Shown: in pieces, positions 29,351 to 40,808 of the stretch
How the letters are laid out: every line of letters begins with the position of its first letter
Numbering within the stretch: the first letter of the stretch is position 1
Assembly (NCBI RefSeq): GCF_902167145.1
Contig: NC_050097.1
Coordinates: 227,683,034-227,747,033 of the forward strand
Origin: Zea mays
Taxonomy: Eukaryota > Streptophyta > Magnoliopsida > Poales > Poaceae
Length of the DNA stretch: 64,000 nucleotides
Direction of reading: 5' to 3'
Notes under the pieces: generated by a model
Told to the model about the DNA's origin: nothing
What the model saw: the letters and a program-made list of their open reading frames with translations, nothing else
The model's database searches: none
Program-made: the position numbers and the translations under genes

Positions 29351-30650
29351 TGAAAGGGAATTAGGCTTACACCTAGTTCCTAAACAATTTTGGTGGTTGA
29401 ATTGACCAACACAAATAATTGGACTAACTAGTTTGCCCAAGTGTATAGATTATACAGGTGTAAAAGGTTCACACTCAGCCAATAAAAAGACCAAGTTTTG
29501 GATTCAATAAAGGATCAAAGGGGCAACCGAAGGCACCCCTGGTCTGGCGCACCGGACTGTCCGGTGTGCCACCGGACAGTGCACAGTGCCTGTCCGGTGC
29601 ACCAGGGGACTCAGACTCAAACTCGCCACCTTCGGGAATTTCCAGGGCGACTCGGCTATAATTCACCGGACTGTCCGGTGTGCACCGGACATGTCCGGTG
29701 CTCCAAGGAAGCGCGGTCTCCGGAACTCGCCAGCCTCGGGTTCGCGTGGCAGCCGCTCCGCTAAAATTCACCGGACTGTCCGGTGTGCACCGGACTGTCC
29801 GGTGAACCAGCGGAGCAACGGCTCTTTTCGACGCCAACGGCTCCCTGCGGTGCATTTAATGCGCGCGCAGCGCGCGCAGACGTCAGACATGCCCATACCG
29901 GTGCACCGGACATCAAACAGTACATGTCCGATGTGCACCGGACACCCAGGGGGGCCCAGAAGTCAGAAGCTCCAACGGTCAGAATCCAACGGCAGTGATG
30001 ACGTGGCAGGGGCACCGGACTGTCCGGTGCGCCATCGAGCAGACGCCTCCAGCCAACGGTCAAGTTTGGTGGTTGGGGCTATAAATACCCCAACCACCCC
30101 ACCATTCATTGCATCCAAGTTTTCCACTTCTCAACTACTACAAGAGCTCTAGCATTCAATTCTAGACACACTAAAGAGATCAAATCCTCTCCAATTCCAC
30201 ACAAAGCCCTAGTGACTAGTGAGAGTGATTTGCCGTGTTCATTTGAGCTCTTGCGCTTGGATTGCTTCTTTTCTTTCTCACTTGTTCTTGAGATCACAAC
30301 TCCATTGTAATCAAGGCAAGAGGCACCAATTGTGTGGTGGCCCTTGCGGGGAAGTTTTGTTCCCGACTTTGATTTGAGAAGAGAAGCTCACTCGGTCCAA
30401 GGGACCGTTTGAGAGAGGGAAGGGTTGAAAGAGACCCGGCCTTTGTGGCCTCCTCAACGGGGAGTAGGTTTGCAAGAACCGAACCTCGGTAAAACAAATC
30501 TCCGTGTCTCACTTGCTTATTCGCTTGGGATTTGTTTTGCGCCCTCTCTCGCGGACTCGTTTATATTTCTAACGCTAACCCGGCTTGTAGTTGTGTTTAT
30601 ATTTGTAAATTTCAGTTTCGCCCTATTCACCCCCCTCTAGGCGACTATCA
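29351..30650 (+). repeat. 5' LTR of the complete Sirevirus
   Basis: Begins TGAAAGGGAATTAGGC and ends GGCGACTATCA. It has repeated CACCGGACTGTCCGGTG palindromes (29550-30030) and a TATA box at 30080-30087 inside an inverted repeat. Confidence 0.95.
30070..30098 (+). promoter_or_regulatory. Sirevirus LTR core promoter: TATA box between inverted-repeat arms
   Basis: TATAAATA at 30080-30087 is flanked by GTGGTTGGGG and CCCCAACCAC. It drives the full-length RNA. Confidence 0.75.
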
Positions 30651-30652
30651 AT

Positions 30653-30670
30653 TGGTATCGGAGCCCGGTG
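30653..30670 (+). other. Primer-binding site (tRNA-iMet type)
   Basis: TGGTATCGGAGCCCGG, two bases after the LTR end, matches the 3' end complement of initiator tRNA-Met apart from a G for A. Confidence 0.85.
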
Positions 30671-30695
30671 CTTCATTAGAGCCTAACCGCTCGAA

Positions 30696-33389
30696 GTGAT
30701 GTCGGGAGATCACGCCAAGAAGGAGATGGAGACCGGCGAAAAGCCCACTACAAGCCACGGGAGTACTTCATCGGAAGAGTCCCGCACCAAAAGGAGGGAG
30801 AAGAAGAAGAGCTCCTCCAACAAAGGGAAGGAGAAGAAATCTTCTTCTCACCACAAAGAGAAGAAGGAAAAATCTTCTTCCCACAAGCCGCATCGGAAAG
30901 GTGACAAGCACAAGAGGATGAGGAAGGTGGTCTACTACGAGACCGACACTTCATCAACATCGACCTCCGACTCCGATGCGCCCTCCGTCACTTCTAAGCG
31001 CCAAGAGCGCAAGAAGTATAGTAAGATCCCCCTACGCTACCCTCGCATTTCCAAACATACACCTTTACTTTCCGTCCCATTAGGCAAACCACCAACTTTT
31101 GATGGTGAAGATTACGCTAGGTGGAGCGATTTAATGCGATTTCATCTAACCTCGCTCCACAAAAGCATATGGGATGTTGTTGAGTTTGGCGCGCAGGTAC
31201 CATCCGTAGGGGATGAGGACTATGATGAGGATGAGGTGGCCCAAATCGAGCACTTCAACTCTCAAGCAACAACAATACTCCTCGCCTCTCTAAGTAGAGA
31301 GGAGTATAACAAAGTACAAGGGTTGAAGAGCGCCAAGGAGATTTGGGATTTACTCAAGACCGCGCATGAAGGTGATGAGCTCACCAAGATCACCAAGCGG
31401 GAAACGATTGAGGGGGAGCTCGGTCGGTTCCGGCTTCGCAAAGGGGAGGAGCCACAACACATGTACAATCGGCTCAAGACCTTGGTGAACCAAGCGCGCA
31501 ACCTCGGGAGCGTAAAGTGGGATGACCACGAAGTGGTTAAGGTTATTCTAAGATCACTTATTTTCCTTAACCCTACTCAAGTTCAATTAATTCGTGGTAA
31601 TCCTAGATACACTAAAATGACCCCCGAGGAAGTTATCGGGAATTTTGTAAGTTTTGAGTGCATGATCGAAGGCTCAAGGAAGATCAACGAGCTTGATGAT
31701 GCCACCACATCCGAAGCTCATCCCGTTGCATTCAAGGCAACGGAGGAGAAGAAGGAGTCTACACCAAGTCGACAACCCATAGACGCCTCCAAGCTCGACA
31801 ATGAGGAAATGGCGCTCGTCATCAAGAGCTTCCGCCAAATCCTCAAGCAAAGGAGGGGGAAGGATTACAAGTCCCGCTCCAAGAAGGTTTGCTACAAGTG
31901 TGGTAAGCCCGGTCATTTTATTGCTAAATGTCCTATATCTAGTGACAGTGACCGAGGCGACGACAAGAAGGGGAGAAGAAAAGAGAAGAAGAGGTACTAC
32001 AAGAAGAAGGGCGGCGATGCCCATGTTTGTCGGGAATGGGATTCCGACGAGAGCTCAAGCGACTCCTCCGACGACGAGGACGCCGCCAACATCGCCGTCA
32101 CCAAGGGACTTCTCTTCCCCAACGTCGGCCACAAGTGCCTCATGGCAAAGGACGGCAAAAAGAAGGTTAAATCTAAATCCTCCACTAAATATGAATCTTC
32201 TAGTGATGATAATGCTAGTGATGAGGAAGATAATTTGCGTTCCCTTTTTGCCAACCTTAACATAGCTCAAAAGGAAAAATTAAATGAATTGGTTAGTGCT
32301 ATTCATGAAAAGGATGACCTTTTGGATTCCCAAGAGGATTGTCTAATTAAAGAAAACAAAAAACATGTTAAGGTTAAAAAGGCTTATGCTCTAGAAGTAG
32401 AAAAATGTGAAAAATTATCTAGTGAGCTAAGCACCTGCCGTGAGATGATTGACAACCTTAGAAATGAAAATGCTGTTTTAAATGCTAAGGTTGATTCTCA
32501 TGTTTGTAATGTTTCAATTCCCAATCCTAGAGATAATAATGATGAGTTGCTTGCTAGGATTGAAGAATTAAACATTTCTCTTGCTAGCCTTAGATTAGAG
32601 AATGAAAATTTGATTGCTAAGGCTAAAGATTTTGATGTTTGCAAAGTTACAATTTCCGATCTTAGAGATAAGAATGATATTCTTCATGCTAAGATTGTTG
32701 AACTTAATTCTTGCAAACCCTCTACATCTATTGTTGAGCATGTATCTATTTGTACTAGATGTAGAGATGTTGATGTTAATGCTATTCATGATCATATGGC
32801 TTTAATTAAACAACAAAATGATCATATAGCAAAATTAGATGCTAAAATTGCCGAGCACAACTTAGAAAATGAGAAATTTAAATTTGCTCGCAGCATGCTT
32901 TATAATGGGAGACGCCCTGGCATCAAGGATGGCATTGGCTTCCAAAGGGAAGACAATGTCAAACTTAATGCCCCTCCAAAGAACTTATCTAACTTTGTTA
33001 AGGGCAAGGCTCCCATGCCTCAGGATAACGAGGGTTACATTTTATACCCTGCCGGTTATCCCGAGGACAAAATTAGGAAAATTCATTCTAGGAAGTCTCA
33101 CTCTGGCCCTAATCATGCTTTTATGTATAAGGGTGAGACATCTAGCTCTAGGCAACCAACCCGTGCCAAGTTGCCTAGAAAGAAAACTCCTAATGCATCA
33201 AATGATCATTCCATTTCATTTAAAACTTTTGATGCTTCTTATGTGCTTACTAACAAATCCGGCAAGGTAGTTGCCAAGTTTGTTGGGGGCAAACACAAGG
33301 GTTCCAAGACTTGTGTTTGGGTACCCAAAGTTCTTGTATCTAATGCCAAAGGACCCAAAACAGTTTGGGTACCTAAAGTCAAGAACTAA
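30696..33389 (+). CDS. Sirevirus gag polyprotein
   Basis: 897-residue ORF starting at the ATG after the primer site. It opens with a Lys/Ser/Glu-rich basic stretch (about 1-100), then the retrotransposon gag core (about 125-310: PPTFDGEDYARWSDLMRFHL, EIWDLLKTAHEGD). A CCHC zinc knuckle follows at about 403-416 (CYKCGKPGHFIAKC), then an acidic Ser/Asp-rich stretch and a long heptad-rich, coiled-coil-like region (about 520-740). The C-terminal tail carries a VWVPKV motif twice. It forms the virus-like particle and packages RNA. The length is typical for Sirevirus gag, and the ORF is intact. Confidence 0.95.
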   Translation: MMSGDHAKKEMETGEKPTTSHGSTSSEESRTKRREKKKSSSNKGKEKKSSSHHKEKKEKSSSHKPHRKGDKHKRMRKVVYYETDTSSTSTSDSDAPSVTSKRQERKKYSKIPLRYPRISKHTPLLSVPLGKPPTFDGEDYARWSDLMRFHLTSLHKSIWDVVEFGAQVPSVGDEDYDEDEVAQIEHFNSQATTILLASLSREEYNKVQGLKSAKEIWDLLKTAHEGDELTKITKRETIEGELGRFRLRKGEEPQHMYNRLKTLVNQARNLGSVKWDDHEVVKVILRSLIFLNPTQVQLIRGNPRYTKMTPEEVIGNFVSFECMIEGSRKINELDDATTSEAHPVAFKATEEKKESTPSRQPIDASKLDNEEMALVIKSFRQILKQRRGKDYKSRSKKVCYKCGKPGHFIAKCPISSDSDRGDDKKGRRKEKKRYYKKKGGDAHVCREWDSDESSSDSSDDEDAANIAVTKGLLFPNVGHKCLMAKDGKKKVKSKSSTKYESSSDDNASDEEDNLRSLFANLNIAQKEKLNELVSAIHEKDDLLDSQEDCLIKENKKHVKVKKAYALEVEKCEKLSSELSTCREMIDNLRNENAVLNAKVDSHVCNVSIPNPRDNNDELLARIEELNISLASLRLENENLIAKAKDFDVCKVTISDLRDKNDILHAKIVELNSCKPSTSIVEHVSICTRCRDVDVNAIHDHMALIKQQNDHIAKLDAKIAEHNLENEKFKFARSMLYNGRRPGIKDGIGFQREDNVKLNAPPKNLSNFVKGKAPMPQDNEGYILYPAGYPEDKIRKIHSRKSHSGPNHAFMYKGETSSSRQPTRAKLPRKKTPNASNDHSISFKTFDASYVLTNKSGKVVAKFVGGKHKGSKTCVWVPKVLVSNAKGPKTVWVPKVKN

Positions 33390-33402
33390 AATTGTTTTGT
33401 AG

Positions 33403-36400
33403 GTTTATGCATCCGGGGGCTCAAGTTGGATACTCGACAGCGGGTGCACAAACCACATGACAGGGGAGAAAAGGATGTTCTCCTCATATGAGAAAAACAA
33501 AGATCCCCAACGAGCTATCACATTCGGGGATGGAAATCAAGGTTTGGTCAAAGGACTTGGTAAAATTGCTATATCTCCTGACCATTCTATTTCCAATGTT
33601 TTTCTTGTTGATTCTTTAGATTACAACTTGCTTTCTGTTTCCCAATTATGTCAAATGGGCTACAACTGTCTTTTTACTGATACAGGTGTCACTGTCTTTA
33701 GAAGAAATGATGATTCAATAGCATTTAAGGGTGTGTTAGAGGGTCAGCTATACTTAGTGGATTTTGATAGAGCTGAACTCGACACATGCTTAATTGCTAA
33801 GACTAACATGGGTTGGCTCTGGCACCGCCGACTAGCCCATGTTGGGATGAAGAATCTTCATAAGCTTCTAAAGGGAGAACACATTTTAGGATTAACAAAT
33901 GTTCATTTTGAGAAAGACAGGATTTGTAGCGCATGTCAGGCGGGGAAGCAAGTTGGAGTCCATCATCCACACAAGAACATCATGACGACCGACAGGCCGC
34001 TTGAGCTACTCCACATGGATCTATTCGGCCCGATTGCTTACATAAGCATCGGCGGGAGTAAGTATTGTCTTGTTATTGTGGATGATTATTCTCGCTTCAC
34101 TTGGGTATTCTTTTTACAGGAAAAATCTCAAACCCAAGAGACTTTAAAGGGATTCTTGAGACGGGCTCAAAATGAGTTCGGCTTAAGGATCAAGAAAATA
34201 AGAAGCGACAACGGGACGGAGTTCAAGAACTCTCAAATTGAAGGCTTCCTTGAGGAGGAGGGCATCAAGCATGAGTTCTCCTCTCCCTACACGCCACAAC
34301 AAAATGGTGTAGTGGAAAGGAAGAATCGAACTCTATTGGATATGGCAAGAACCATGCTTGATGAGTACAAGACACCGGACCGGTTTTGGGCCGAAGCGGT
34401 CCACACCGCCTGTTACGCCATCAACCGGTTATATCTTCACCGAATCCTCAAGAAGACATCATATGAACTCCTAACCGGTAAAAAGCCCAACATTTCATAC
34501 TTTAGAGTTTTTGGTAGCAAATGCTTTATTCTTGTTAAAAGAGGTAGAAAATCTAAATTTGCTCCTAAAACTGTAGAAGGCTTTTTACTTGGTTATGACT
34601 CAAACACAAGGGCATATAGGGTCTTTAACAAGTCCACTGGACTAGTTGAAGTCTCATGTGACGTTGTGTTTGATGAAACTAACGGCTCTCAAGTAGAGCA
34701 AGTTGATCTTGATGAGATAGGTGAAGAACAGGCTCCATGCACAGCGCTAAGGAACATGTCCATTGAGGATGTGTGTCCTAAGGAATCCGAAGAGCCCCCA
34801 CATGCACAAGATCAACCATCCTCCTCCACGAAAGCATCTCCACCAACTCAAAATGAGGATGAAGCTCAAGTTGATGAAGGGCAAAATCAAGAAGATGAGC
34901 CACCTCAAGATGATGGCAATGATCAAGGGGGAGATGCATTTGATCAAGAAAAGGAGGATGAGGAAGAACCAAGGCCGCCACACCCAAGAGTCCACCAAGC
35001 AATCCAACGAGATCACCCCGTCGACACCATCCTCGGCGACATTCAAAAGGGGGTAACTACTCGATCTCGGGTTGCTCATTTTTGTGAACATTACTCTTTT
35101 GTTTCCTCTATTGAGCCACACAGGGTAGAGGAAGCTCTCCAAGATTCGGATTGGGTGGTGGCAATGCAAGAGGAGCTCAACAATTTCACAAGGAACGAGG
35201 TATGGTATTTAGTTCCACGTCCTAACCAAAATGTTGTAGGAACCAAATGGGTCTTCCGCAACAAGCAAGATGAGCATGGTGTGGTGACGAGGAACAAAGC
35301 TCGACTCGTGGCCAAAGGATATTCACAAGTCGAAGGTTTGGATTTCGGTGAAACCTATGCACCCGTAGCTAGGCTTGAGTCAATTCGCATATTATTGGCC
35401 TATGCTACTTACCATGGCTTTAAGCTCTATCAAATGGACGTGAAAAGTGCCTTCCTCAACGGACCAATCAAGGAAGAGGTCTATGTTGAGCAACCTCCCG
35501 GCTTTGAAGACAGTGAGTACCCTAACCATGTCTATAGGCTCTCTAAGGCGCTTTATGGGCTCAAGCAAGCCCCAAGAGCATGGTATGAATGCCTAAGAGA
35601 TTTCCTTATTTCTAATGGCTTCAAAGTCGGCAAGGCCGATCCTACACTCTTTACTAAAACTCTTGAAAATGACTTGTTTGTATGCCAAATTTATGTTGAT
35701 GATATTATATTTGGGTCTACTAACGAGTCTACATGTGAAGAGTTTAGTAGGATCATGACACAGAAATTTGAGATGTCAATGATGGGGGAGTTGAAGTATT
35801 TTCTAGGATTCCAAGTCAAGCAACTCCAAGAGGGCACCTTCATTAGCCAAACGAAGTACACTCAAGACATTCTTGCTAAGTTTGGGATGAAGGATGCCAA
35901 ACCCATCAAGACACCCATGGGAACTAATGGGCATCTCGACCTCGACACGGGAGGTAAGTCCGTGGATCAAAAGGTATACCGGTCGATGATTGGTTCATTG
36001 CTTTATTTATGTGCATCTCGACCGGACATTATGCTTTCCGTTTGCATGTGTGCAAGATTCCAATCCGACCCTAAGGAATCACACCTTACGGCCGTAAAAC
36101 GAATCTTGAGATATTTGGCTTATACACCTAAGTTTGGGCTTTGGTACCCTCGGGGATCCACTTTTGATTTGATTGGTTATTCGGATGCCGATTGGGCAGG
36201 GTGTAAGATTAATAGGAAGAGCACATCGGGGACTTGCCAGTTCTTGGGAAGATCCTTGGTGTCTTGGGCTTCAAAGAAGCAAAATTCGGTCGCTCTTTCC
36301 ACCGCCGAAGCCGAGTACATTGCCGCAGGCCATTGTTGCGCGCAATTGCTTTGGATGAGGCAAACCCTGCGGGACTACGGTTACAAATTAACCAAAGTCC

Positions 36401-36648
36401 CTTTGCTATGTGATAATGAGAGCGCAATCAAAATGGCCGACAATCCCGTCGAGCATAGCCGCACTAAGCACATAGCCATTCGGTATCATTTTCTTAGGGA
36501 TCACCAACAAAAGGGAGATATCGAGATTTCTTATATTAACACTAAAGATCAATTAGCCGATATCTTTACCAAGCCTCTTGATGAACAATCTTTTACCAAA
36601 CTTAGGCATGAGCTCAATATTCTTGACTCTAGAAATTTCTTTTGCTAG
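33403..36648 (+). CDS. Sirevirus pol polyprotein (protease, integrase, RT, RNase H)
   Basis: Continuous frame of about 1080 codons from just after a TAG at 33400 to a TAG at 36646. The first Met (33457) is inside protease, so translation must enter from gag. Domains in order: protease with [13 protein letters not shown]; pre-integrase zinc finger (HRRLAHVGM to CSACQAGKQ); integrase core with DLFGP, the IRSDNGTEF aspartate and the VVERKNRT glutamate; an acidic Glu/Asp/Pro linker; RT with [10 protein letters not shown] and YVDD; and RNase H with [16 protein letters not shown] and CDNESA. No internal stop or frameshift is seen. Pol is in the +1 frame relative to gag, and the gag stop (33387-33389) and pol opening do not overlap, so how pol is expressed is unclear. 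Confidence 0.95.
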   Translation, partial: VYASGGSSWILDSGCTNHMTGEKRMFSSYEKNKDPQRAITFGDGNQGLVKGLGKIAISPDHSISNVFLVDSLDYNLLSVSQLCQMGYNCLFTDTGVTVFRRNDDSIAFKGVLEGQLYLVDFDRAELDTCLIAKTNMGWLWHRRLAHVGMKNLHKLLKGEHILGLTNVHFEKDRICSACQAGKQVGVHHPHKNIMTTDRPLELLHMDLFGPIAYISIGGSKYCLVIVDDYSRFTWVFFLQEKSQTQETLKGFLRRAQNEFGLRIKKIRSDNGTEFKNSQIEGFLEEEGIKHEFSSPYTPQQNGVVERKNRTLLDMARTMLDEYKTPDRFWAEAVHTACYAINRLYLHRILKKTSYELLTGKKPNISYFRVFGSKCFILVKRGRKSKFAPKTVEGFLLGYDSNTRAYRVFNKSTGLVEVSCDVVFDETNGSQVEQVDLDEIGEEQAPCTALRNMSIEDVCPKESEEPPHAQDQPSSSTKASPPTQNEDEAQVDEGQNQEDEPPQDDGNDQGGDAFDQEKEDEEEPRPPHPRVHQAIQRDHPVDTILGDIQKGVTTRSRVAHFCEHYSFVSSIEPHRVEEALQDSDWVVAMQEELNNFTRNEVWYLVPRPNQNVVGTKWVFRNKQDEHGVVTRNKARLVAKGYSQVEGLDFGETYAPVARLESIRILLAYATYHGFKLYQMDVKSAFLNGPIKEEVYVEQPPGFEDSEYPNHVYRLSKALYGLKQAPRAWYECLRDFLISNGFKVGKADPTLFTKTLENDLFVCQIYVDDIIFGSTNESTCEEFSRIMTQKFEMSMMGELKYFLGFQVKQLQEGTFISQTKYTQDILAKFGMKDAKPIKTPMGTNGHLDLDTGGKSVDQKVYRSMIGSLLYLCASRPDIMLSVCMCARFQSDPKESHLTAVKRILRYLAYTPKFGLWYPRGSTFDLIGYSDADWAGCKINRKSTSGTCQFLGRSLVSWASKKQNSVALSTAEAEYIAAGHCCAQLLWMRQTLRDYGYKLTKVPLLCDNESAIKMADNPVEHSRTKHIAIRYHFLRDHQQKGDIEISYINTKDQLADIFTKPLDEQSFTKLRHELNILDSRNFFC

Positions 36649-37485
36649 CTTGCACACATAAGCTCATTTGAATACCTTTGATCATATCTCTTTTATATGC
36701 TATGACTAATGTGTTTTCAAGTCTATTTCAAACCAAGTCATAGGTATATTGAAAGGGAATTGGAGTCTTCGGCGAAAACAAAGGCTTCCACTCCGTAACT
36801 CATACTTCGCCATCACTCCAAGCAACTCTATATTCTTTGGGGGAGAAATGAGCATCAAAGAAGAGGACTTCGTCTTTGGTATAATCTTAACTAATTTACT
36901 TATGACCAAAGGGGAAGAAATTACTTCGAGGGCTCTAATGATTCCGTTTTTGGCGATTCATGCCAAAAAGGGGGAGAAATGAGCCCAAAGCAAACGGACC
37001 GCACCACCACCACCAAATTCAAAAACTTAGTGCTTTCCAAAAAGTATTTATCATTTGGTATCCTATTGTGTTCAAAAGGGGGAGAAAGTAGTATTTCAAA
37101 AATGGAATATCAAAACCCTCTTGAACACTAAGAGGTGGATCTCTTTTAGGGGGAGTTTTGTTTAGTCAAAGGAAAAGCATTTGAAACAGGGGGAGAAAAT
37201 TTCAAATCTTGAAAATGCTTTGCAAACTCTTATTCATTTACCTTTGACTATTTGCAAAAGATCTTTGAAATGGATTTACAAAAGAATTTGCAAAAACAAA
37301 ACATGTGGTGCAAACGTGGTCCAAAATGCTAAATAAGAAAGAAACATTCCATGCATATCTTGTAAGTAGTTTTATTGGCTCAATTCCAAGCAACCTTTAC
37401 ACTTACATTATGCAAACTAGTTCAATTATGCACTTCTATATTTGCTTTGGTTTGTGTTGGCATCAATCACCAAAAAGGGGGAGAT
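36649..37485 (+). other. Sirevirus 3' non-coding region with repeated purine tracts; PPT at 37472-37485
   Basis: At least five AAAGGGGGAGA-like tracts (around 36906, 36964, 37074, 37145 and 37188), plus the one that abuts the 3' LTR. No envelope-like ORF. Confidence 0.8.
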
Positions 37486-38805
37486 TGAAAGGGAATTAGG
37501 CTTACACCTAGTTCCTAAACAATTTTGGTGGTTGAATTGACCAACACAAATAATTGGACTAACTAGTTTGCCCAAGTGTATAGATTATACAGGTGTAAAA
37601 GGTTCACACTCAGCCAATAAAAAGACCAAGTTTTGGATTCAATAAAGGAGCAAAGGGGCAACCGAAGGCACCCCTGGTCTGGCGCACCGGACTGTCCGGT
37701 GTGCCACCGGACAGTGCACAGTGCCTGTCCGGTGCACCAGGGGACTCAGACTCAAACTCGCCACCTTTGGGAATTTCCAGGGCGACTCGGCTATAATTCA
37801 CCGGACTGTCCGGTGTGCACCGGACATGTCCGGTGCTCCAAGGAAGCGCGGTCTCCGGAACTCGCCAGCCTCGGGTTCGCGTGGCAGCCGCTCCGCTAAA
37901 ATTCACCGGACTGTCCGGTGTGCACCGGACTGTCCGGTGAACCAGCGGAGCAACGGCTCTTTTCGGCGCCAACGGCTCCCTGCGGTGCATTTAATGCACG
38001 CGCAGCGCGCGCAGACGTCAGACATGCCCATACCGGTGCACCGGACATCAAACAGTACATGTCCGGTGTGCACCGGACACCCAGGGGGGCCCAGAAGTCA
38101 GAAGCTCCAACGGTCAGAATCCAACGGCAGTGATGACGTGGCAGGGGCACCGGACTGTCCGGTGTGCACCGGACTGTCCGGTGCGCCATCGAGCAGACGC
38201 CTCCAGCCAACGGTCAAGTTTGGTGGTTGGGGCTATAAATACCCCAACCACCCCACCATTCATTGCATCCAAGTTTTCCACTTCTCAACTACTACAAGAG
38301 CTCTAGCATTCAATTCTAGACACACTAAAGAGATCAAATCCTCTCCAATTCAACACAAAGCCCTAGTGACTAGTGAGAGTGATTTGCCGTGTTCATTTGA
38401 GCTCTTGCGCTTGGATTGCTTCTTTTCTTTCTCACTTGTTCTTGAGATCACAACTCCATTGTAATCAAGGCAAGAGGCACCAATTGTGTGGTGGCCCTTG
38501 CGGGGAAGTTTTGTTCCCGACTTTGATTTGAGAAGAGAAGCTCACTCGGTCCAAGGGACCGTTTGAGAGAGGGAAGGGTTGAAAGAGACCCGGCCTTTGT
38601 GGCCTCCTCAACGGGGAGTAGGTTTGCAAGAACCGAACCTCGGTAAAACAAATCTCCGTGTCTCACTTGCTTATTCGCTTGGGATTTGTTTTGCGCCCTC
38701 TCTCACGGACTCGTTTATATTTCTAACGCTAACCCGGCTTGTAGTTGTGTTTATATTTGTAAATTTCAGTTTCGCCCTATTCACCCCCCCTCTAGGCGAC
38801 TATCA
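37486..38805 (+). repeat. 3' LTR of the complete Sirevirus
   Basis: 1320 bp. It differs from the 5' LTR by about seven substitutions, one extra C in a C-run near the end, and a 19-bp duplication of part of a CACCGGACTGTCCGGTG palindrome near 38165. TATA box at 38234-38241. Confidence 0.95.
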
Positions 38806-38810
38806 TCAGG

Positions 38811-40808
38811 CCGCCACCCGCATCCAGCGAGGTCGGTCAGAACCTGGCAGCCGCGGCGATGCTCCTCCACGCGATGCCGGAGCCATCAACCACCGAGGGT
38901 CGGCGAATCCAGGGAGAGCTCAAGAATCTTCTGGAAGGCGCTGCGGCCCGATGGGCCGAGAGCTCTGCCTCCCGAAGGCAGGGATACCCCTCGGAACCTC
39001 ATGCCGCGACTTCCCGATTCATGCGGGAAGCCTCGGTCTACACCGGGCGCACGCGCAACACCGCGCCTACGGCCCCGGGCCACCTCGGCAACGAGCACCA
39101 TCGTCGCGACCGTCGGGCTCACCTCGACGAAAGGGTGCGTCGAGGCTACCACCCCAGGCGTGGGGGACGCTACGACAGCGAGGAGGATCGGAGTCCCTCG
39201 CCCGAACCACCCGGTCCGCAGGCCTTCAGTCGGGCCATCCGACGGGCGCCGTTCCCGGCCCGGTTCCGACCCCCGACTACTATCACAAAGTACTCGGGGG
39301 AAACGAGACCGGAACTGTGGCTCGCAGACTACCGCCTGGCCTGCCAACTGGGTGGAACGGACGACGACAACCTCATCATCCGCAACCTCCCCCTGTTCCT
39401 CTCCGACACTGCTCGCGCCTGGTTGGAGCACCTGCCTCCGGGGCAGATCTCCAACTGGGATGATTTGGTCCAAGCCTTCGCCGGCAATTTCCAGGGCACG
39501 TACGTGCGCCCCGGGAATTCCTGGGACCTCCGAAGCTGCCGACAACAGCCGGGAGAGTCTCTTCGGGACTACATCCGGCGATTCTCGAAGCAGCGCACCG
39601 AGCTGCCCAACATCACCGACTCAGATGTCATCGGCGCGTTCCTTGCCGGCACCACCTGCCGCGACCTGGTGAGCAAGTTGGGTCGCAAGACCCCCACCAG
39701 GGCGAGCGAGCTGATGGACATCGCCACCAAGTTCGCCTCTGGCCAGGAGGCGGTCGAGGCCATCTTCCGAAAGGACAAGCAGCCCCAGGGCCGCCCGTCG
39801 GAAGAGGCTCCCGAGGCGTCTACTCCGCGCGGCGCCAAGAAGAAAGGCAAGAAGAAGTCGCAAGCGAAACGCGACGTCGCCGACGCGGACCTTGTCGCCG
39901 CCGCCGAGTACAAGAACCCTCGGAAGCCCCCCGGAGGTGCTAACCTCTTCGACAAGATGATCAAGGAGCCGTGCCCCTACCATCAGGGGCCCGTCAAGCA
40001 CACCCTCGAGGAGTGTGTCATGCTTCGGCGCCACTTCCACAAGGCCGGGCCACCTGCAGAGGGTGGCAGGGCCCGTGACGACGACAAAAAGGAAGATCAC
40101 CAAGCAGGAGAGTTCCCCGAGGTCCACGACTGCTTCATGATCTACGAAGGGCATGCGGCGAATGCCTCGGCTCGGCATCGCAAGCAAGAGCGCCGGGAGG
40201 TCTGCTCGGTGAAGGTGGCGGCGCCAGTCTACCTGGACTGGTCCGACAAGCCCATCACCTTCGACCAAGCTGACCACCCCGACCACGTGCCGAGCCCGGG
40301 GAAATACCCGCTCGTCGTCGACCCCATCGTCGGCGACGTCAGGCTCACCAAGGTCCTGATGGATGGGGGCAGCTGCCTCAACATCATCTACGCTGAGACC
40401 CTCAGGCTCCTGCGCGTCGATCTGTCCTCCGTCCGAGCAGGCGCTGCGCCCTTCCACGGGATCATTCCCGGGAAGCGCGTCCAGCCCCTCGGACGGCTCG
40501 ACCTTCCCGTCTGCTTCGGAACGCCCTCCAACTTCCGAAGGGAGATTTTGACGTTCGAGGTGGTCGGGTTCCAAGGAACCTACCACGCGGTGCTGGGGAG
40601 GCCATGCTACGCGAAGTTCATGGCCGTCCCCAACTACACCTACCTGAAGCTCAAGATGCCGGGCCCCAACGGGGTCATCACCGTCGGCCCCACGTACAAA
40701 CACGCGTTCGAATGCGACGTGGAGTGCGTGGAGTACGCCGAGGCCCTCGCCGAGTCCGAGGCCCTCATGCCGACCTGGAGAACCTCTCCAAAGAGGTGCC
40801 GGACGTGA
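38811..40808 (+). CDS. Huck-like gag (C-terminal part) and protease
   Basis: Continues in frame from the gag fragment at 29084-29350 once the Sirevirus is removed. The gag core lies around 39270-39760 (RPELWLADYRLACQLGG, LEHLPPGQISNWDDLVQAF, DYIRRFSKQRTELPN). A Lys-rich stretch follows, then CPYHQGPVKHTLEECVMLRR, the zinc-binding-like CX2H...C of Tat elements. Protease has the active-site variant LMDGGSCLNI near 40357. The frame ends in TGA at 40806-40808, but the similarity to Tat polyproteins shifts to the RT frame around 40770, so the stop results from a one-base frameshift. Product: particle core and processing protease. Confidence 0.88.
   Translation, partial: PPPASSEVGQNLAAAAMLLHAMPEPSTTEGRRIQGELKNLLEGAAARWAESSASRRQGYPSEPHAATSRFMREASVYTGRTRNTAPTAPGHLGNEHHRRDRRAHLDERVRRGYHPRRGGRYDSEEDRSPSPEPPGPQAFSRAIRRAPFPARFRPPTTITKYSGETRPELWLADYRLACQLGGTDDDNLIIRNLPLFLSDTARAWLEHLPPGQISNWDDLVQAFAGNFQGTYVRPGNSWDLRSCRQQPGESLRDYIRRFSKQRTELPNITDSDVIGAFLAGTTCRDLVSKLGRKTPTRASELMDIATKFASGQEAVEAIFRKDKQPQGRPSEEAPEASTPRGAKKKGKKKSQAKRDVADADLVAAAEYKNPRKPPGGANLFDKMIKEPCPYHQGPVKHTLEECVMLRRHFHKAGPPAEGGRARDDDKKEDHQAGEFPEVHDCFMIYEGHAANASARHRKQERREVCSVKVAAPVYLDWSDKPITFDQADHPDHVPSPGKYPLVVDPIVGDVRLTKVLMDGGSCLNIIYAETLRLLRVDLSSVRAGAAPFHGIIPGKRVQPLGRLDLPVCFGTPSNFRREILTFEVVGFQGTYHAVLGRPCYAKFMAVPNYTYLKLKMPGPNGVITVGPTYKHAFECDVECVEYAEALAESEALMPTWRTSPKRCRT

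Larger units (their letters stand above)
29351..38805 (+). mobile_element. Complete Sirevirus (Opie/Ji-like copia), 9455 bp, TSD TCAGG
   Basis: LTRs at 29351-30650 (1300 bp) and 37486-38805 (1320 bp), an iMet-type primer site, long gag and pol ORFs, and a perfect target duplication TCAGG (29346-29350 and 38806-38810). I count about 7 substitutions between LTRs (about 0.5%, roughly 0.2 million years at 1.3e-8), plus a 19-bp and a 1-bp length difference. It is nested in the gag of the Huck-like element and is younger than it, as expected. Confidence 0.96.

Noticed and set aside
39621..40703. 360-codon minus-strand ORF opposite Huck gag, and a 369-codon one at 42527-43636 opposite pol
   Set aside because: GC-rich codon bias of the real sense ORFs creates long antisense frames; the sense frames carry clear domains.
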